31,491 nucleotides of DNA from JAWLCQ01 sp041687095 (GTDB lineage: Bacteria > Planctomycetota > Phycisphaerae > SM23-33), in the NCBI GenBank assembly GCA_041687095.1, contig JAWLCQ010000042.1, positions 1 through 31,491 of the forward strand. The letters are read 5' to 3'. Each line of letters begins with the position of its first letter. Position 1 is the first letter of the stretch. Below, in pieces: positions 7,025-14,782 of the stretch. Below the pieces are notes generated by a model, which saw nothing but the letters and a program-made list of their open reading frames with translations, searched no databases and had not been told where the DNA came from. Made by a program: the position numbers and the translations under genes.

Positions 7025-8536
7025 GTGCTCGAGAGCATCGACCTGTCCCGCAAGATCAAGAAGAGCGACTACAAGGGCCCCAAGGACGAACTCGACATCC
7101 GCCTGGGGGGGCTGCAGCGGCGGGCGCGGGAGTTGGGGGTGCCCGTGGTCATCGTCTTCGAGGGCTGGGACGCCGCGGGCAAGGGCACGCTCATCAACGA
7201 ACTCATCCTGCCCCTGGACCCCCGCGGGTTCGACGTCCACAGCACGCTGGCGGCGAACGAGGAGGAGGCGCTGCGGCCGTTCCTGTGGCGGTTCTGGACC
7301 CGCACGCCCGCCCGGGGGCGGATCGCCATCTTCGACCGCTCGTGGTACCGCCGCGTGCTGCTGGAGCGCGCCGAGCGCAAGATGAGCGCCGAAGAGCTGG
7401 GGCAGTCCTTCGAGGACATCCGGTCCTTCGAGCGGCAGCTCACCGACGACGGGGCGGTCATCGTCAAGCTCTTCCTGCACATCGCCAAGAAGGAGCAGAA
7501 GAAGCGGCTCCAGAAGCTCCGGGACGACCCGGTGACGGCGTGGCGGGTGACGAAGGAGGACCTCCAGCGGCACAAGCGATACGAGAAGGACCTGGCGGGG
7601 GTCGAGGAGATGCTCGCCGAGACCGACAGCGAGTACGCCCCCTGGACGGTGGTGGAGGCGACGGACCGGCGGTTCGCGACGCTCAAGATGTTCGAGACCG
7701 TCGCGCGGGCGATGGAGCGGGGGATCGCGGCGGCCGAGGCGAGACAAGCGCCCCAGGCCGTCGAGGTCCCCGCCTCGCCGGCGGCGGTGGACCCCGAGCT
7801 GCGGACGTCGATCCTCGAGGGGCTGGACCTGTCGAAGGCGCTCGACCGCGACGAGTACGACGAGCGGCTGGAGACGCTGCAGGAGCGGGCGCGGGAGCTG
7901 GAGCACGAGATCTACCAGCGGCGGATCCCGGTGGTGATCGTCTACGAGGGGCAGGACGCCGCGGGCAAGGGCGGCAACATCCGCCGCCTCACGCAGAAGC
8001 TCGACCCGCGCGGGTACTCCGTCGTGCCCATCGGGGCCCCCAACGACGTCGAGAAGGCCCACCACTACCTCTGGCGGTTCTGGACCCGCTTCCCCAAGGC
8101 CGGGCACATCGCCATCTTCGACCGCTCCTGGTACGGCCGGGTGATGGTCGAGCGCGTCGAGGGCTTCTGCACCCCCGACGAGTGGCGGCGGGCGTACCGC
8201 GAGATCAACGAGATGGAGCAGCACATGACGCACTTCGGGGCGGTGGTGCTGAAGTTCTGGCTGCAGATCGACCCCGCCGAGCAGTTGCGGCGGTTCCAGC
8301 AGCGGCAGGAGACGGAGCACAAACGCTGGAAGATCACCGACGAGGACTGGCGGAACCGCGAGAAGTGGGACGCCTACCGCCTCGCCATCGAGGAGATGCT
8401 CTTCCTCACCTCCACCCACTACGCCCCCTGGACGGTGGTGGAATCGAACTGCAAATGGTACGCTCGGGTCAAGGCGCTGCAGACCGTCTGCGACGCGATC
8501 GAGGAACGGCTTGCCGCCGCAAAGGATCCGGGCTGA
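7025..8536 (+). CDS. pap: Two-domain polyphosphate kinase 2 family protein (polyphosphate:AMP phosphotransferase)
   Basis: A 503-residue protein with two tandem PPK2 domains, as in class II PPK2/PAP enzymes that phosphorylate AMP (and in some members ADP) with polyphosphate in the cytoplasm. Domain 1 has the P-loop GWDAAGKGT at residues 47-55 and lid motif DRSWY starting at 104. Domain 2 has GQDAAGKGG at 309-317 and DRSWYGRVMVER starting at 366. Both keep the aspartate and lysine that bind phosphate and metal. Domain 2 looks closer to single-domain PPK2 enzymes (EAHHYLWRFW-like and KRWKITDEDW segments), and in characterised two-domain enzymes the C-terminal half carries most activity. The start is GTG at 7025 after AAAGGAG. 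The gene seems monocistronic. Preference for AMP is inferred from architecture alone. Confidence 0.92.
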   Translation: MLESIDLSRKIKKSDYKGPKDELDIRLGGLQRRARELGVPVVIVFEGWDAAGKGTLINELILPLDPRGFDVHSTLAANEEEALRPFLWRFWTRTPARGRIAIFDRSWYRRVLLERAERKMSAEELGQSFEDIRSFERQLTDDGAVIVKLFLHIAKKEQKKRLQKLRDDPVTAWRVTKEDLQRHKRYEKDLAGVEEMLAETDSEYAPWTVVEATDRRFATLKMFETVARAMERGIAAAEARQAPQAVEVPASPAAVDPELRTSILEGLDLSKALDRDEYDERLETLQERARELEHEIYQRRIPVVIVYEGQDAAGKGGNIRRLTQKLDPRGYSVVPIGAPNDVEKAHHYLWRFWTRFPKAGHIAIFDRSWYGRVMVERVEGFCTPDEWRRAYREINEMEQHMTHFGAVVLKFWLQIDPAEQLRRFQQRQETEHKRWKITDEDWRNREKWDAYRLAIEEMLFLTSTHYAPWTVVESNCKWYARVKALQTVCDAIEERLAAAKDPG

Positions 8537-8550
8537 TTGCTTGCGCGGCT

Positions 8551-8854
8551 GACTGGTTGACTGGTTGACTGGTTGACTGGTTGACTGGTTGACTGGTTAA
8601 CTGGTTGACTGGTTAACTGGTTGACTGGTTGACTGGTTAACTGGTTGACTGGTTGACTGGTTGACTGGTTGACTGGTAACAGCTTATCACTACAATCAAG
8701 GATTGCGAACTCGTCTACTGGTTAAATTGTTACTGGAAAAGAAGTTATGTTCCAGTGCCTGCCCCGGGCCCCCGCAGAGGTGCAGTCGGCGGCAAGCCGT
8801 TGCCAATCAACCAGTTAACCAGGTAACCAGCCAACCAGTTAACCAGTTAACCAG
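8551..8854. repeat. Inverted pair of 8-bp minisatellite arrays
   Basis: From 8551 to 8676 there are one partial and fifteen full 8-bp units, TTGACTGG with some TTAACTGG. From about 8804 to 8854 the reverse complement, AGTTAACC with variants, runs about six times. The arms flank a 127-base spacer that contains further CTGGTTAA-like pieces and is more AT-rich than its surroundings. A third array is at 11366-11420. The stretch separates the PPK2 gene from ispD. A small hairpin CCCACCGA/TCGGTGGG (about 8861-8882) follows before ispD. Confidence 0.9.
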
Positions 8855-8922
8855 TATCCTGCCCACCGACTGCATCGGTGGGATTCCGTCAACCACCAGC
8901 AATACACGACGTAAGTAAAGCT

Positions 8923-9654
8923 ATGGCAAAAGTTTCCGTCATCATTCCTGCCGCAGGCTCCGGGACCCGCTTCGGGGGGTCCAAGAACAAGATCTTCGAG
9001 CGGATCAAGTCCCAGCCGGTGTTCCTCCGCACGCTGGAGGCCTTCACCGCCCGCGAGGACGTGGTGCAGACGCAACTCGTCGTCTCCCCCGCTGATCTGG
9101 AGGAGCTGGGCGACCGCTTCGGAGGGCACCTGGGGTTCATGGGCGTGACGGTCGTCGAGGGCGGGGCCTCGCGCCCCGAGTCCGTCCGCAACGCCCTCGC
9201 CCGCGTCACCGACGCCGCCGACCTCGTCTGCATCCACGACGCCGTCCGCCCCTGCATCTCTCAGCTCTGGATCGACAACGTCTTCGCCGAGGCCACCCGC
9301 TCCGGGGCCGCCATCCTCGCCTACCCCCTCCACGGGACCCTCAAGAAGGTCTCGGGCGACCACGTCATCGACGAGACCGTCCCCCGCACGCAGCTCTGGG
9401 AGGCCCAGACCCCCCAGGTCTTCCGCCTGGACATCCTCCGCCGCGCCTACGAGGGCGACCTGTCCCACGTCACCGACGACGCCCAACTCGTCGAACGGAT
9501 CGGGCACCCCGTCACCGTGGTCCTGGGCGACCCGCGGAACATCAAGATCACCACCCGCAACGACCTCGCCCTCGCCGCCGCCGTCATCGACTCCCTCCCC
9601 AAACCCAAGCCCAAGGGCGACGCGTTCAATCCCTTCGACGAGGCGAGATGGTGA
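8923..9654 (+). CDS. ispD: 2-C-methyl-D-erythritol 4-phosphate cytidylyltransferase
   Basis: A 243-residue protein matching IspD, which couples CTP with 2-C-methyl-D-erythritol 4-phosphate to form CDP-methylerythritol in the non-mevalonate isoprenoid pathway (cytoplasmic). The nucleotide motif PAAGSGTRFG starts at residue 9, HDAVRP starts at 105, and QTPQVF is present in the C-terminal half. Length is close to the family norm (about 230) with a short lysine- and proline-rich tail. I chose the ATG at 8923; the frame is open upstream but the IspD fold begins right after this start. The ribosome site is weak (GTAAGTAAAG). The gene is flanked by repeat blocks on both sides and shows no operon partners such as ispF. 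Confidence 0.93.
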   Translation: MAKVSVIIPAAGSGTRFGGSKNKIFERIKSQPVFLRTLEAFTAREDVVQTQLVVSPADLEELGDRFGGHLGFMGVTVVEGGASRPESVRNALARVTDAADLVCIHDAVRPCISQLWIDNVFAEATRSGAAILAYPLHGTLKKVSGDHVIDETVPRTQLWEAQTPQVFRLDILRRAYEGDLSHVTDDAQLVERIGHPVTVVLGDPRNIKITTRNDLALAAAVIDSLPKPKPKGDAFNPFDEARW

Positions 9655-9667
9655 ACCCCCAAGGGGG

Positions 9668-9857
9668 AAATTCGAAATCCGAAGCACGAAATCCGAAACA
9701 AACTCAAAACGGCAAACTCGAATGACCGAAACGGTTCCCCGGCCGGTGACGGTGGCAGGAGGGGGTGGACGCCCCGTCCGAAGGTTCCGCGTTTCGGATT
9801 TCGGTCCTTTGGATTTCGGGTTTGTTTCGGATTTCGTGCTTCGGATTTCGGATTTGG
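9668..9857 (-). repeat. Composite heptamer element, complete copy 2 (reversed)
   Basis: This is the reverse-orientation counterpart of 2535-2730: arm B at 9668-9725, core with CGTCCGAAGGTTCCGC at 9775-9790, and arm A at about 9791-9857 made of TTTCGGA units. It starts 14 bases after the ispD stop. A short GGGCAGCAGCGG/CCGCTGCCC hairpin (about 9856-9898) and a TTTCCGCGTTTCTCCG array (about 9911-9927), members of other repeat types, follow it. Confidence 0.85.
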
Positions 9858-9946
9858 GCAGCAGCGGACGCCCAGTCCCAGCGCCCCACCGCTGCCCAAA
9901 GACAATCCGCATTTCCGCGTTTCTCCGTGGCACCCCTGGCCGCCCT

Positions 9947-9964
9947 CATGCGTTATAATGCATG
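9947..9964 (+). promoter_or_regulatory. hflX promoter -10 inside an 18-bp palindrome
   Basis: CATGCGTTATAATGCATG at 9947-9964 is a palindrome with a single mismatched pair and contains a perfect TATAAT at 9954-9959. No clear -35 is seen. Transcription would start near 9966, giving a leader of about 32 bases with a GCGGGG/CCCCGC hairpin beside the AAGGAG ribosome site of hflX. A repressor or activator site is plausible but inferred. Confidence 0.5.
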
Positions 9965-9997
9965 AACGCGGGGCCACTTTTCCCCCGCAAGGAGACC

Positions 9998-11347
9998 ATG
10001 TCAGAACCAAAACGAAACGGACTCTCCGTCCAAACGGAACGTGTGCTGCTGGTGGGCGTCATCCTGCCCGACAGCACGGCCAACCCCATGGACCCGCTGG
10101 GAGAACTCCGAGCCCTTGCCAAGACCGCCGGGGCCGAGGTCGTCGATGAACTCGTCGCCCGCCGCGAGAGCGTCAATCCCTCGCTCTACGTCGGGTCCGG
10201 CAAGGCTCAGGAGATCGCCGCGCGGTGCGAGTACAACGAGATCAGCACCGTCGTGTTCGATAACGACCTCTCCCCCGCCCAGATCCGCGAACTCGAGGAG
10301 ATCATCGGCCGCAAGGTCATCGACCGCAGCGAGCTGATCCTCGACATCTTCGCCGCCCACGCCCGCACGCGCGAGAGCAGCCTGCAGGTGGAATTGGCGC
10401 AGCTCGAGTACACATACCCGCGGCTGCGGCACATGTGGACGCACCTGGAGCGGATGGCGGGCGGGGCGTCGTCGGCCGCCGCGGCCGTCGGGGGCATCGG
10501 GACGCGCGGGCCCGGGGAGAAGCAGATCGAGATCGACCGCCGGCTGGTGCAGAAGCGGGTGTCGTTCCTCAAGCGCGAACTCGGCGCCATCGACCGCCGC
10601 AAGGTCCGCCAGGTCCGCTCGCGGCGGGACGTGTACTGCGCGTGCCTCGTCGGGTACACCAACGCGGGCAAGAGCACGCTCATGAACCGCCTCACCGACG
10701 CCGACACCTACGTCGCCGATCAGCTCTTCGCCACGCTGGACACCAAGACCCGCCGCTGGAGCGTGAGCAACGGGCAGGACGTGCTGCTGAGCGATACGGT
10801 GGGGTTCGTCCGCGACCTGCCCCACCACCTCGTCGCCAGCTTCCGCGCCACGCTCGAGGAGGCCATCTGGGCCGACCTGCTCCTCCACGTCGCCGACGCC
10901 TCCAGCGACCGCGTCGAGCACGAGATCGCCGCCGTTGACCAGGTCCTCAAGGAACTCGGCGCCACCGACACCAAGCGCCTGCTCCTGCTGAACAAGGTCG
11001 ACCGCATCAACGACCCCGCCCTGTTCACGCTCCTGCGGAACAAGCACCCCGACGCCATCCTCCTGTCGGCCGCGACGGGCGAGGGCGTGGAGGAACTCGT
11101 GGCGGCCGTCACCCGCGAGATGGGCGGTTCGCGCGTCCGCGTGGTCCTGGAGGCCGACTGCCGCAACGGGCGGCTGATGAGCTTCATCGCCCGAAACGCC
11201 GACGTCGCCTCCGAGACCTACGAGGGCGCCTACGCCCACATCGAGGCCGACATGCCCGCCAACCGCATCGAGGAACTCCACGCCTTCGGAGACGATGTCC
11301 GCGTCGTCTCCCGCGGCCTGGCGGAAACGGTCTGGAAGGCCATCTGA
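9998..11347 (+). CDS. hflX: Ribosome-associated GTPase HflX
   Basis: A 449-residue protein of the HflX family, GTPases that bind the 50S subunit and split or rescue stalled ribosomes. The N-terminal HflX domain has the conserved NPSLYVGSGKAQEI and DNDLSPAQ.R stretches. A coiled region with QVELAQLEYTYPRL and the glycine motif GGIGTRGPGEKQ follows. The GTPase domain has G1 GYTNAGKST at residues 219-227, G3 DTVGF starting at 266, and G4 NKVD at 332-335. The ATG at 9998 follows AAGGAG; the open frame upstream is leader. The gene is not next to hfq or other partners. Full length, with no sign of damage. Confidence 0.95.
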   Translation: MSEPKRNGLSVQTERVLLVGVILPDSTANPMDPLGELRALAKTAGAEVVDELVARRESVNPSLYVGSGKAQEIAARCEYNEISTVVFDNDLSPAQIRELEEIIGRKVIDRSELILDIFAAHARTRESSLQVELAQLEYTYPRLRHMWTHLERMAGGASSAAAAVGGIGTRGPGEKQIEIDRRLVQKRVSFLKRELGAIDRRKVRQVRSRRDVYCACLVGYTNAGKSTLMNRLTDADTYVADQLFATLDTKTRRWSVSNGQDVLLSDTVGFVRDLPHHLVASFRATLEEAIWADLLLHVADASSDRVEHEIAAVDQVLKELGATDTKRLLLLNKVDRINDPALFTLLRNKHPDAILLSAATGEGVEELVAAVTREMGGSRVRVVLEADCRNGRLMSFIARNADVASETYEGAYAHIEADMPANRIEELHAFGDDVRVVSRGLAETVWKAI

Positions 11348-11365
11348 CCGCGGCGGAGGCGGGCC

Positions 11366-11420
11366 GACTGGTTGACTGGTTGACTGGTTGACTGGTTGAC
11401 TGGGTAACTGGTTGCCTGGT
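11366..11420. repeat. 8-bp TTGACTGG tandem array, third copy
   Basis: About six to seven units of TTGACTGG and variants lie 18 bases after the hflX stop, same family and orientation as the 8551-8676 array. There is no inverted partner here. The rest of the gap to 11516 has nothing recognisable apart from the ribosome site of the next gene. Confidence 0.85.
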
Positions 11421-11516
11421 CAAGGGATCGGTTCGGGCCGGTGGTAGGAGGCGGAGGGTGGGTTCCGCACCCGGTACCGACGTAAGGGCAATCCAGCCCG
11501 GAAAGGAAGGACGAAC

Positions 11517-12473
11517 GTGAGCACAGGGAATCGGTGGTACGGATGGCTGTGTGGCGCGGTGGCCCTGGCGCTGCTGCTGGGGGGGACGGGCGCGGCGGCC
11601 CTGGCGGCCGACCGCGGGCAGACCCAGGCGCGGGAGGGCGAGAACGCCGACGCCGAGGAGGACCTCAAGTACCAGAAGCCCACCGACGAGCAGATCGCCG
11701 CCGTCCGCAAGCTCACCGAGGCCTACGCCGCCAAGACCCTCGAGTTCTCCCCCAAAACCCACCTCGTCGAGACCGACCACTTCCTGCTCTACAGCCCCTG
11801 GGACAAGTCCGCCGACCGCCAGCTCCGCGACATCTGCGAGAAGCTCTACAAGGCCCTGTGCAAGCAGTTCGACATCGACCCGAAGGAGAACATCTGGGTC
11901 CACAAGTGCGCCCTGTACGTCTTTGACGACACCGCGCACTTCGAGCGGTTCTGCAAAGAGGTGGACAAGATCGGCAACCCCAAGGCGGGCGGGTACTGCG
12001 CGTGGAACTCCGCCGGGATGGTCTACATCGTCATGAACAAGTGCCCCACCCGCGACCGCTTCTACGAGGTGCTCGTCCACGAGGGGACGCACGGGTTCAT
12101 CTCCCGCTACCGCAACAACCGCCACATCCCCATCTGGGTCAACGAGGGCCTCGCCGAACTCATGGCCGCCACCCTCGTCCCCGGCTGCTACGCCGAGACC
12201 AACTACGTCCACGCCACCCGCGCCGCCCTCCGCGACGGCAAGGACGTGCGGGGCGTGTTCGACACCGTCCGCCTGGAGGCCTTCGACTACGGGATCGCCC
12301 AGTCCTTCGTCCGCTTTCTCATCGCCCGCAACCGCAAGGCCTTCCCCGAGTTCTTCACCCTCCTGAAGACCGAGGGCAAGACCGAAGCCGACGCCCTCCA
12401 CGAAGCCTACAAGCTCACCCGCGAGGACCTCGTCCGCCAGTGGGCCAAGACCGCCGCCAAGGGCCTGCGCTGA
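11517..12473 (+). CDS. Exported gluzincin-type metallopeptidase-like protein
   Basis: A 318-residue protein with an N-terminal signal peptide (hydrophobic span about residues 10-30, AAALAAD). The core resembles peptidase MA/DUF1570-type proteins common in planctomycetes: HEGTH at residues 188-192 supplies two zinc histidines and the catalytic glutamate, and NEGLAE, with glutamate 210, supplies the third ligand. Substrate is unknown; the site of action is outside the cytoplasm. The start is GTG at 11517 after GGAAGG. The STN-domain gene follows 136 bases downstream in the same direction, and the two may be a functional pair, though no direct evidence links them. The gap between them holds short GCCTGCGG-type repeats. 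Confidence 0.8.
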   Translation: MSTGNRWYGWLCGAVALALLLGGTGAAALAADRGQTQAREGENADAEEDLKYQKPTDEQIAAVRKLTEAYAAKTLEFSPKTHLVETDHFLLYSPWDKSADRQLRDICEKLYKALCKQFDIDPKENIWVHKCALYVFDDTAHFERFCKEVDKIGNPKAGGYCAWNSAGMVYIVMNKCPTRDRFYEVLVHEGTHGFISRYRNNRHIPIWVNEGLAELMAATLVPGCYAETNYVHATRAALRDGKDVRGVFDTVRLEAFDYGIAQSFVRFLIARNRKAFPEFFTLLKTEGKTEADALHEAYKLTREDLVRQWAKTAAKGLR

Positions 12474-12609
12474 CGCCTGCGGGACAACGCCTGCGGTAAC
12501 GCTTGCCCTCGCGCTGCGGGCGCGGTAGGGTTCCGCTTACACCGCGTCCGCGTCGGGGTCATGCGTTGGGACGTACCGGGGTGGACGCCCTACACGAAAG
12601 GGGTTCCGC

Positions 12610-13932
12610 ATGCACCGCTACCTGTCCGCCCTCCTGTGCCTCCTGCTGCTGTCCGCGCCCGCCCTCGCCGCCGACGCCATCACCGGCGACCCGGAGGCCG
12701 AGACGGCCTCCGCCGCCACCCGCGCCAGGCTCGACCAGCGGATCGCGTCCATCGAGATCAAGCACCAGGAGATCCGCGACGTCCTCGACCAGTTCCGCTC
12801 CCAGTACAAGCTCAACATCCTCGTCCGCTGGGGGGCGCTGCAGAGCTACGGGATCGAACGCAGCGCCACCGTCTCCGTCAAGCTCCAGGACGTGACGGTC
12901 GCCCGCGCCCTCGAGGCCGTCCTCGCCGACCTCAACGTCTCCGACGGGCTCGGATACGCCATCGAGGACGGGGTCGTGGTGATCTCCAGCCTGGACGACC
13001 TGTCGCGCAAGACCGTCACCCGCATGTACCCCGCCGCCGACCTCCTCACCCGTACCCGCCGCGCCTACACCGACTCCAGCGGAAGCCCCTGGCTGCAGAC
13101 CAACTTCCTGCCCACGGACGAGGAGGAGGAGGACAGCGGCGGCGGGGGGCTGTTCGGCGGCGGCGATCTGGAACGGGAGGAGATGACCTCCCACGAAGCC
13201 GCCTCCGCCCTCCGCGATCTGGTCACGCAGACCGTCGCCCCGGACACCTGGCGGCCGAAGGGCGACATCGGGTCCTTCGACATCTACGGGACGAATCTCA
13301 TCGTCACCCAGACGCTGCGGAACCACGAGCAGGTGGAGGCGCTGCTGACGGCGTTGCGGAGGACGCACGAGCAGCAGCGGGTGCGGGTAGGGCTGGCCAC
13401 GATCCGCCTCCAAACCCCCGACGCCGCCAAGCAGCTCCGCCTCGCCGCCGCCAAGGGCGGGGACATCCAGGCCCTGCTGATCGAGGGCGAGGACGAGGGG
13501 TTGTGGGTCATCGACCGCTGCCAGGTCGAGGACACCGTCTTCGGGGAGGCGCTGCGGGCGACGGACACGCTCCACCGCAAGGTGACGCACGCGGTTCCGG
13601 CGGTGGACGGCAACGATTGGTGCCCGATCGTCCTCGGTCACTCGACGCTGCTGGGGTATGAGATCGGCCTGCTGCCCAAGAGCCAGGCCGAAGGGCGGAT
13701 GAACCTGTCCGTCGCCTGCGGGTCCGGCTGGATCGCCAAGGGCGCCGACATCACCAACGACACCGCCGAGAAGAACACGCCCGTGTCGGGGCGGCATAAC
13801 GTGTTCGACTTCCACCTCGCCCCGGGGCAGGCGGCGGTCTTCCCGGTCATCCCCCTCGACGCCCAAGGCGGGGCCGTCCGGGTCGTCGTCTGGGTGCCCC
13901 CGGCGGAGAGGGCCGCGGGCGGAAGACCGTAG
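12610..13932 (+). CDS. Exported protein with secretin/TonB short N-terminal (STN)-like domain
   Basis: A 440-residue exported protein: signal peptide at residues 1-20 (LLLLSAPALAA), then an STN/N0-like alpha-beta domain at about 40-130 (the stretch VLDQFRSQYKLNILVRWG and the repeat-like VTVARALEAVLADLNV). A YPAADLL linker, an acidic and glycine-rich spacer (EEEEDSGGGGLFGGG), a second secretin N-like domain (about 195-255, ALRDLVTQTVAPDTW), and a C-terminal beta-rich domain of unknown type follow. No secretin pore domain is present, so it is not a channel itself. Planctomycetes encode many such orphan STN proteins. The ATG at 12610 is preceded by AAAGGGG. Function is unknown; a periplasmic binding or scaffold role is a guess from domain content. 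Confidence 0.75.
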   Translation: MHRYLSALLCLLLLSAPALAADAITGDPEAETASAATRARLDQRIASIEIKHQEIRDVLDQFRSQYKLNILVRWGALQSYGIERSATVSVKLQDVTVARALEAVLADLNVSDGLGYAIEDGVVVISSLDDLSRKTVTRMYPAADLLTRTRRAYTDSSGSPWLQTNFLPTDEEEEDSGGGGLFGGGDLEREEMTSHEAASALRDLVTQTVAPDTWRPKGDIGSFDIYGTNLIVTQTLRNHEQVEALLTALRRTHEQQRVRVGLATIRLQTPDAAKQLRLAAAKGGDIQALLIEGEDEGLWVIDRCQVEDTVFGEALRATDTLHRKVTHAVPAVDGNDWCPIVLGHSTLLGYEIGLLPKSQAEGRMNLSVACGSGWIAKGADITNDTAEKNTPVSGRHNVFDFHLAPGQAAVFPVIPLDAQGGAVRVVVWVPPAERAAGGRP

Positions 13933-13945
13933 GCAGTCGCGGGAT

Positions 13946-14140
13946 AGGGCGCGCACGGGACTCTGCTTCGCTCCGCCCCGTGCGCGCCCTCTACTTCTGC
14001 GGCGGGGGTCTCCTGACCCCCCGCGCAGGCGCCTCCGCTTCGCTCCGGCGTCTGCGCGCCCTACCCCCTGCGCCGTTCGCAGCCGTGCTGCCGGGAAGGA
14101 CACGGCTGCAGACAGCGCAGCCGTGGCACCCGCGATTGGG
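13946..14140. repeat. Block of nested GC-rich hairpin repeats
   Basis: Four palindromes fill the gap after the STN gene. A perfect 14-bp stem AGGGCGCGCACGGG/CCCGTGCGCGCCCT (13946-13959 with 13977-13990) is followed by GCGGGGGTCTCCTGACCCCC (14002-14021, also at about 31184 and 31393). Next come an 11-bp stem GCGCAGGCGCC/GGCGTCTGCGC (14023-14057) and a CACGGCTGC/GCAGCCGTG set (14080-14125). A 14-bp direct repeat CTGTCGTCTGCTCC follows near 14161-14188. No T-run follows the stems, so they are not standard terminators. Confidence 0.8.
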
Positions 14141-14189
14141 ACTTTGCGATGGCCCTGTTCCTGTCGTCTGCTCCCTGTCGTCTGCTCCC

Positions 14190-14218
14190 TTGCCCTTCGG
14201 AGCGCGGCCGCATAGGAT
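14190..14218 (+). promoter_or_regulatory. Candidate pyrRB promoter
   Basis: TTGCCC at 14190-14195 and TAGGAT at 14213-14218 are 17 bases apart, placing the start near 14225 and leaving about 24 bases before pyrR. This short leader has no room for a PyrR-type attenuator. Confidence 0.4.
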
Positions 14219-14248
14219 ACGGGGGATTCGAGGGAGGCGGGAGACGGG

Positions 14249-14782
14249 ATGGAGAAGCTACTGAGTGCCAAGCAGGTGCAGGCGGCGATGGACGGCCTGT
14301 ATGGGGCGGTGAGCGCCAAGCTCCCCCCGCCCGCGCAGCGGGTGGCGGTGATCGGGATCCGTACGCGGGGCGAGACGCTCTCGCGGCGGCTGGTGAAGCG
14401 GCTGCAGGCGGAGCACCCCCAGCGCGAGTTCGGGCACGGGGTGCTGGACATCACGCTGTACCGCGACGACCTCTCCCGCCGCCGGGGCGCCCCGCTGGTG
14501 CGGGCGACGGAGATCGACTTCGATCTCGACGACGCGTGGGTCCTGCTGGTGGACGACGTGCTGCAGACGGGGCGGAGCGTGCGGGCGGCGCTGGATGCGC
14601 TGCACGATTTCGGCCGACCGGCCGCCATCCGCCTCGCCGTCCTCATCGACCGGGGGGGGCGGCAGTTGCCGATCGCGGCCGATTTCGTCGGGGAGACGGT
14701 TGAGGCCCCGGCCCTGATGCGAGTCCAGGTCAAACTGAAGGAAAACGATGGCGAAGAAGGCGTCTTCATCGTCGAGCACTAA
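14249..14782 (+). CDS. pyrR: Bifunctional PyrR: pyr regulator / uracil phosphoribosyltransferase
   Basis: A 177-residue protein of the PyrR family, which binds PRPP and UMP and in many bacteria controls pyrimidine genes. The PRPP-binding loop VLLVDDVLQTGRS starts at residue 98. GIRTRGETLSRRL and DITLYRDDLSRR are the family phosphate-binding and RNA/nucleotide-contact stretches. Length is normal. The ATG at 14249 is preceded by GGAGGCGGGAGACGG. It overlaps pyrB by 35 bases, a strong sign of cotranscription. Because the leader is too short for the Bacillus-type attenuation loop, control here may be translational or PyrR may act mainly as an enzyme; this is inference. Confidence 0.93.
   Translation: MEKLLSAKQVQAAMDGLYGAVSAKLPPPAQRVAVIGIRTRGETLSRRLVKRLQAEHPQREFGHGVLDITLYRDDLSRRRGAPLVRATEIDFDLDDAWVLLVDDVLQTGRSVRAALDALHDFGRPAAIRLAVLIDRGGRQLPIAADFVGETVEAPALMRVQVKLKENDGEEGVFIVEH

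Noticed and set aside
8551..8854. CRISPR array
   Set aside because: The units are 8 bp, contiguous, without spacers, and no cas genes are nearby.
13946..13990. Intrinsic terminator for the STN-domain gene
   Set aside because: The 14-bp stem is strong, but there is no following T-run; listed as a repeat instead.
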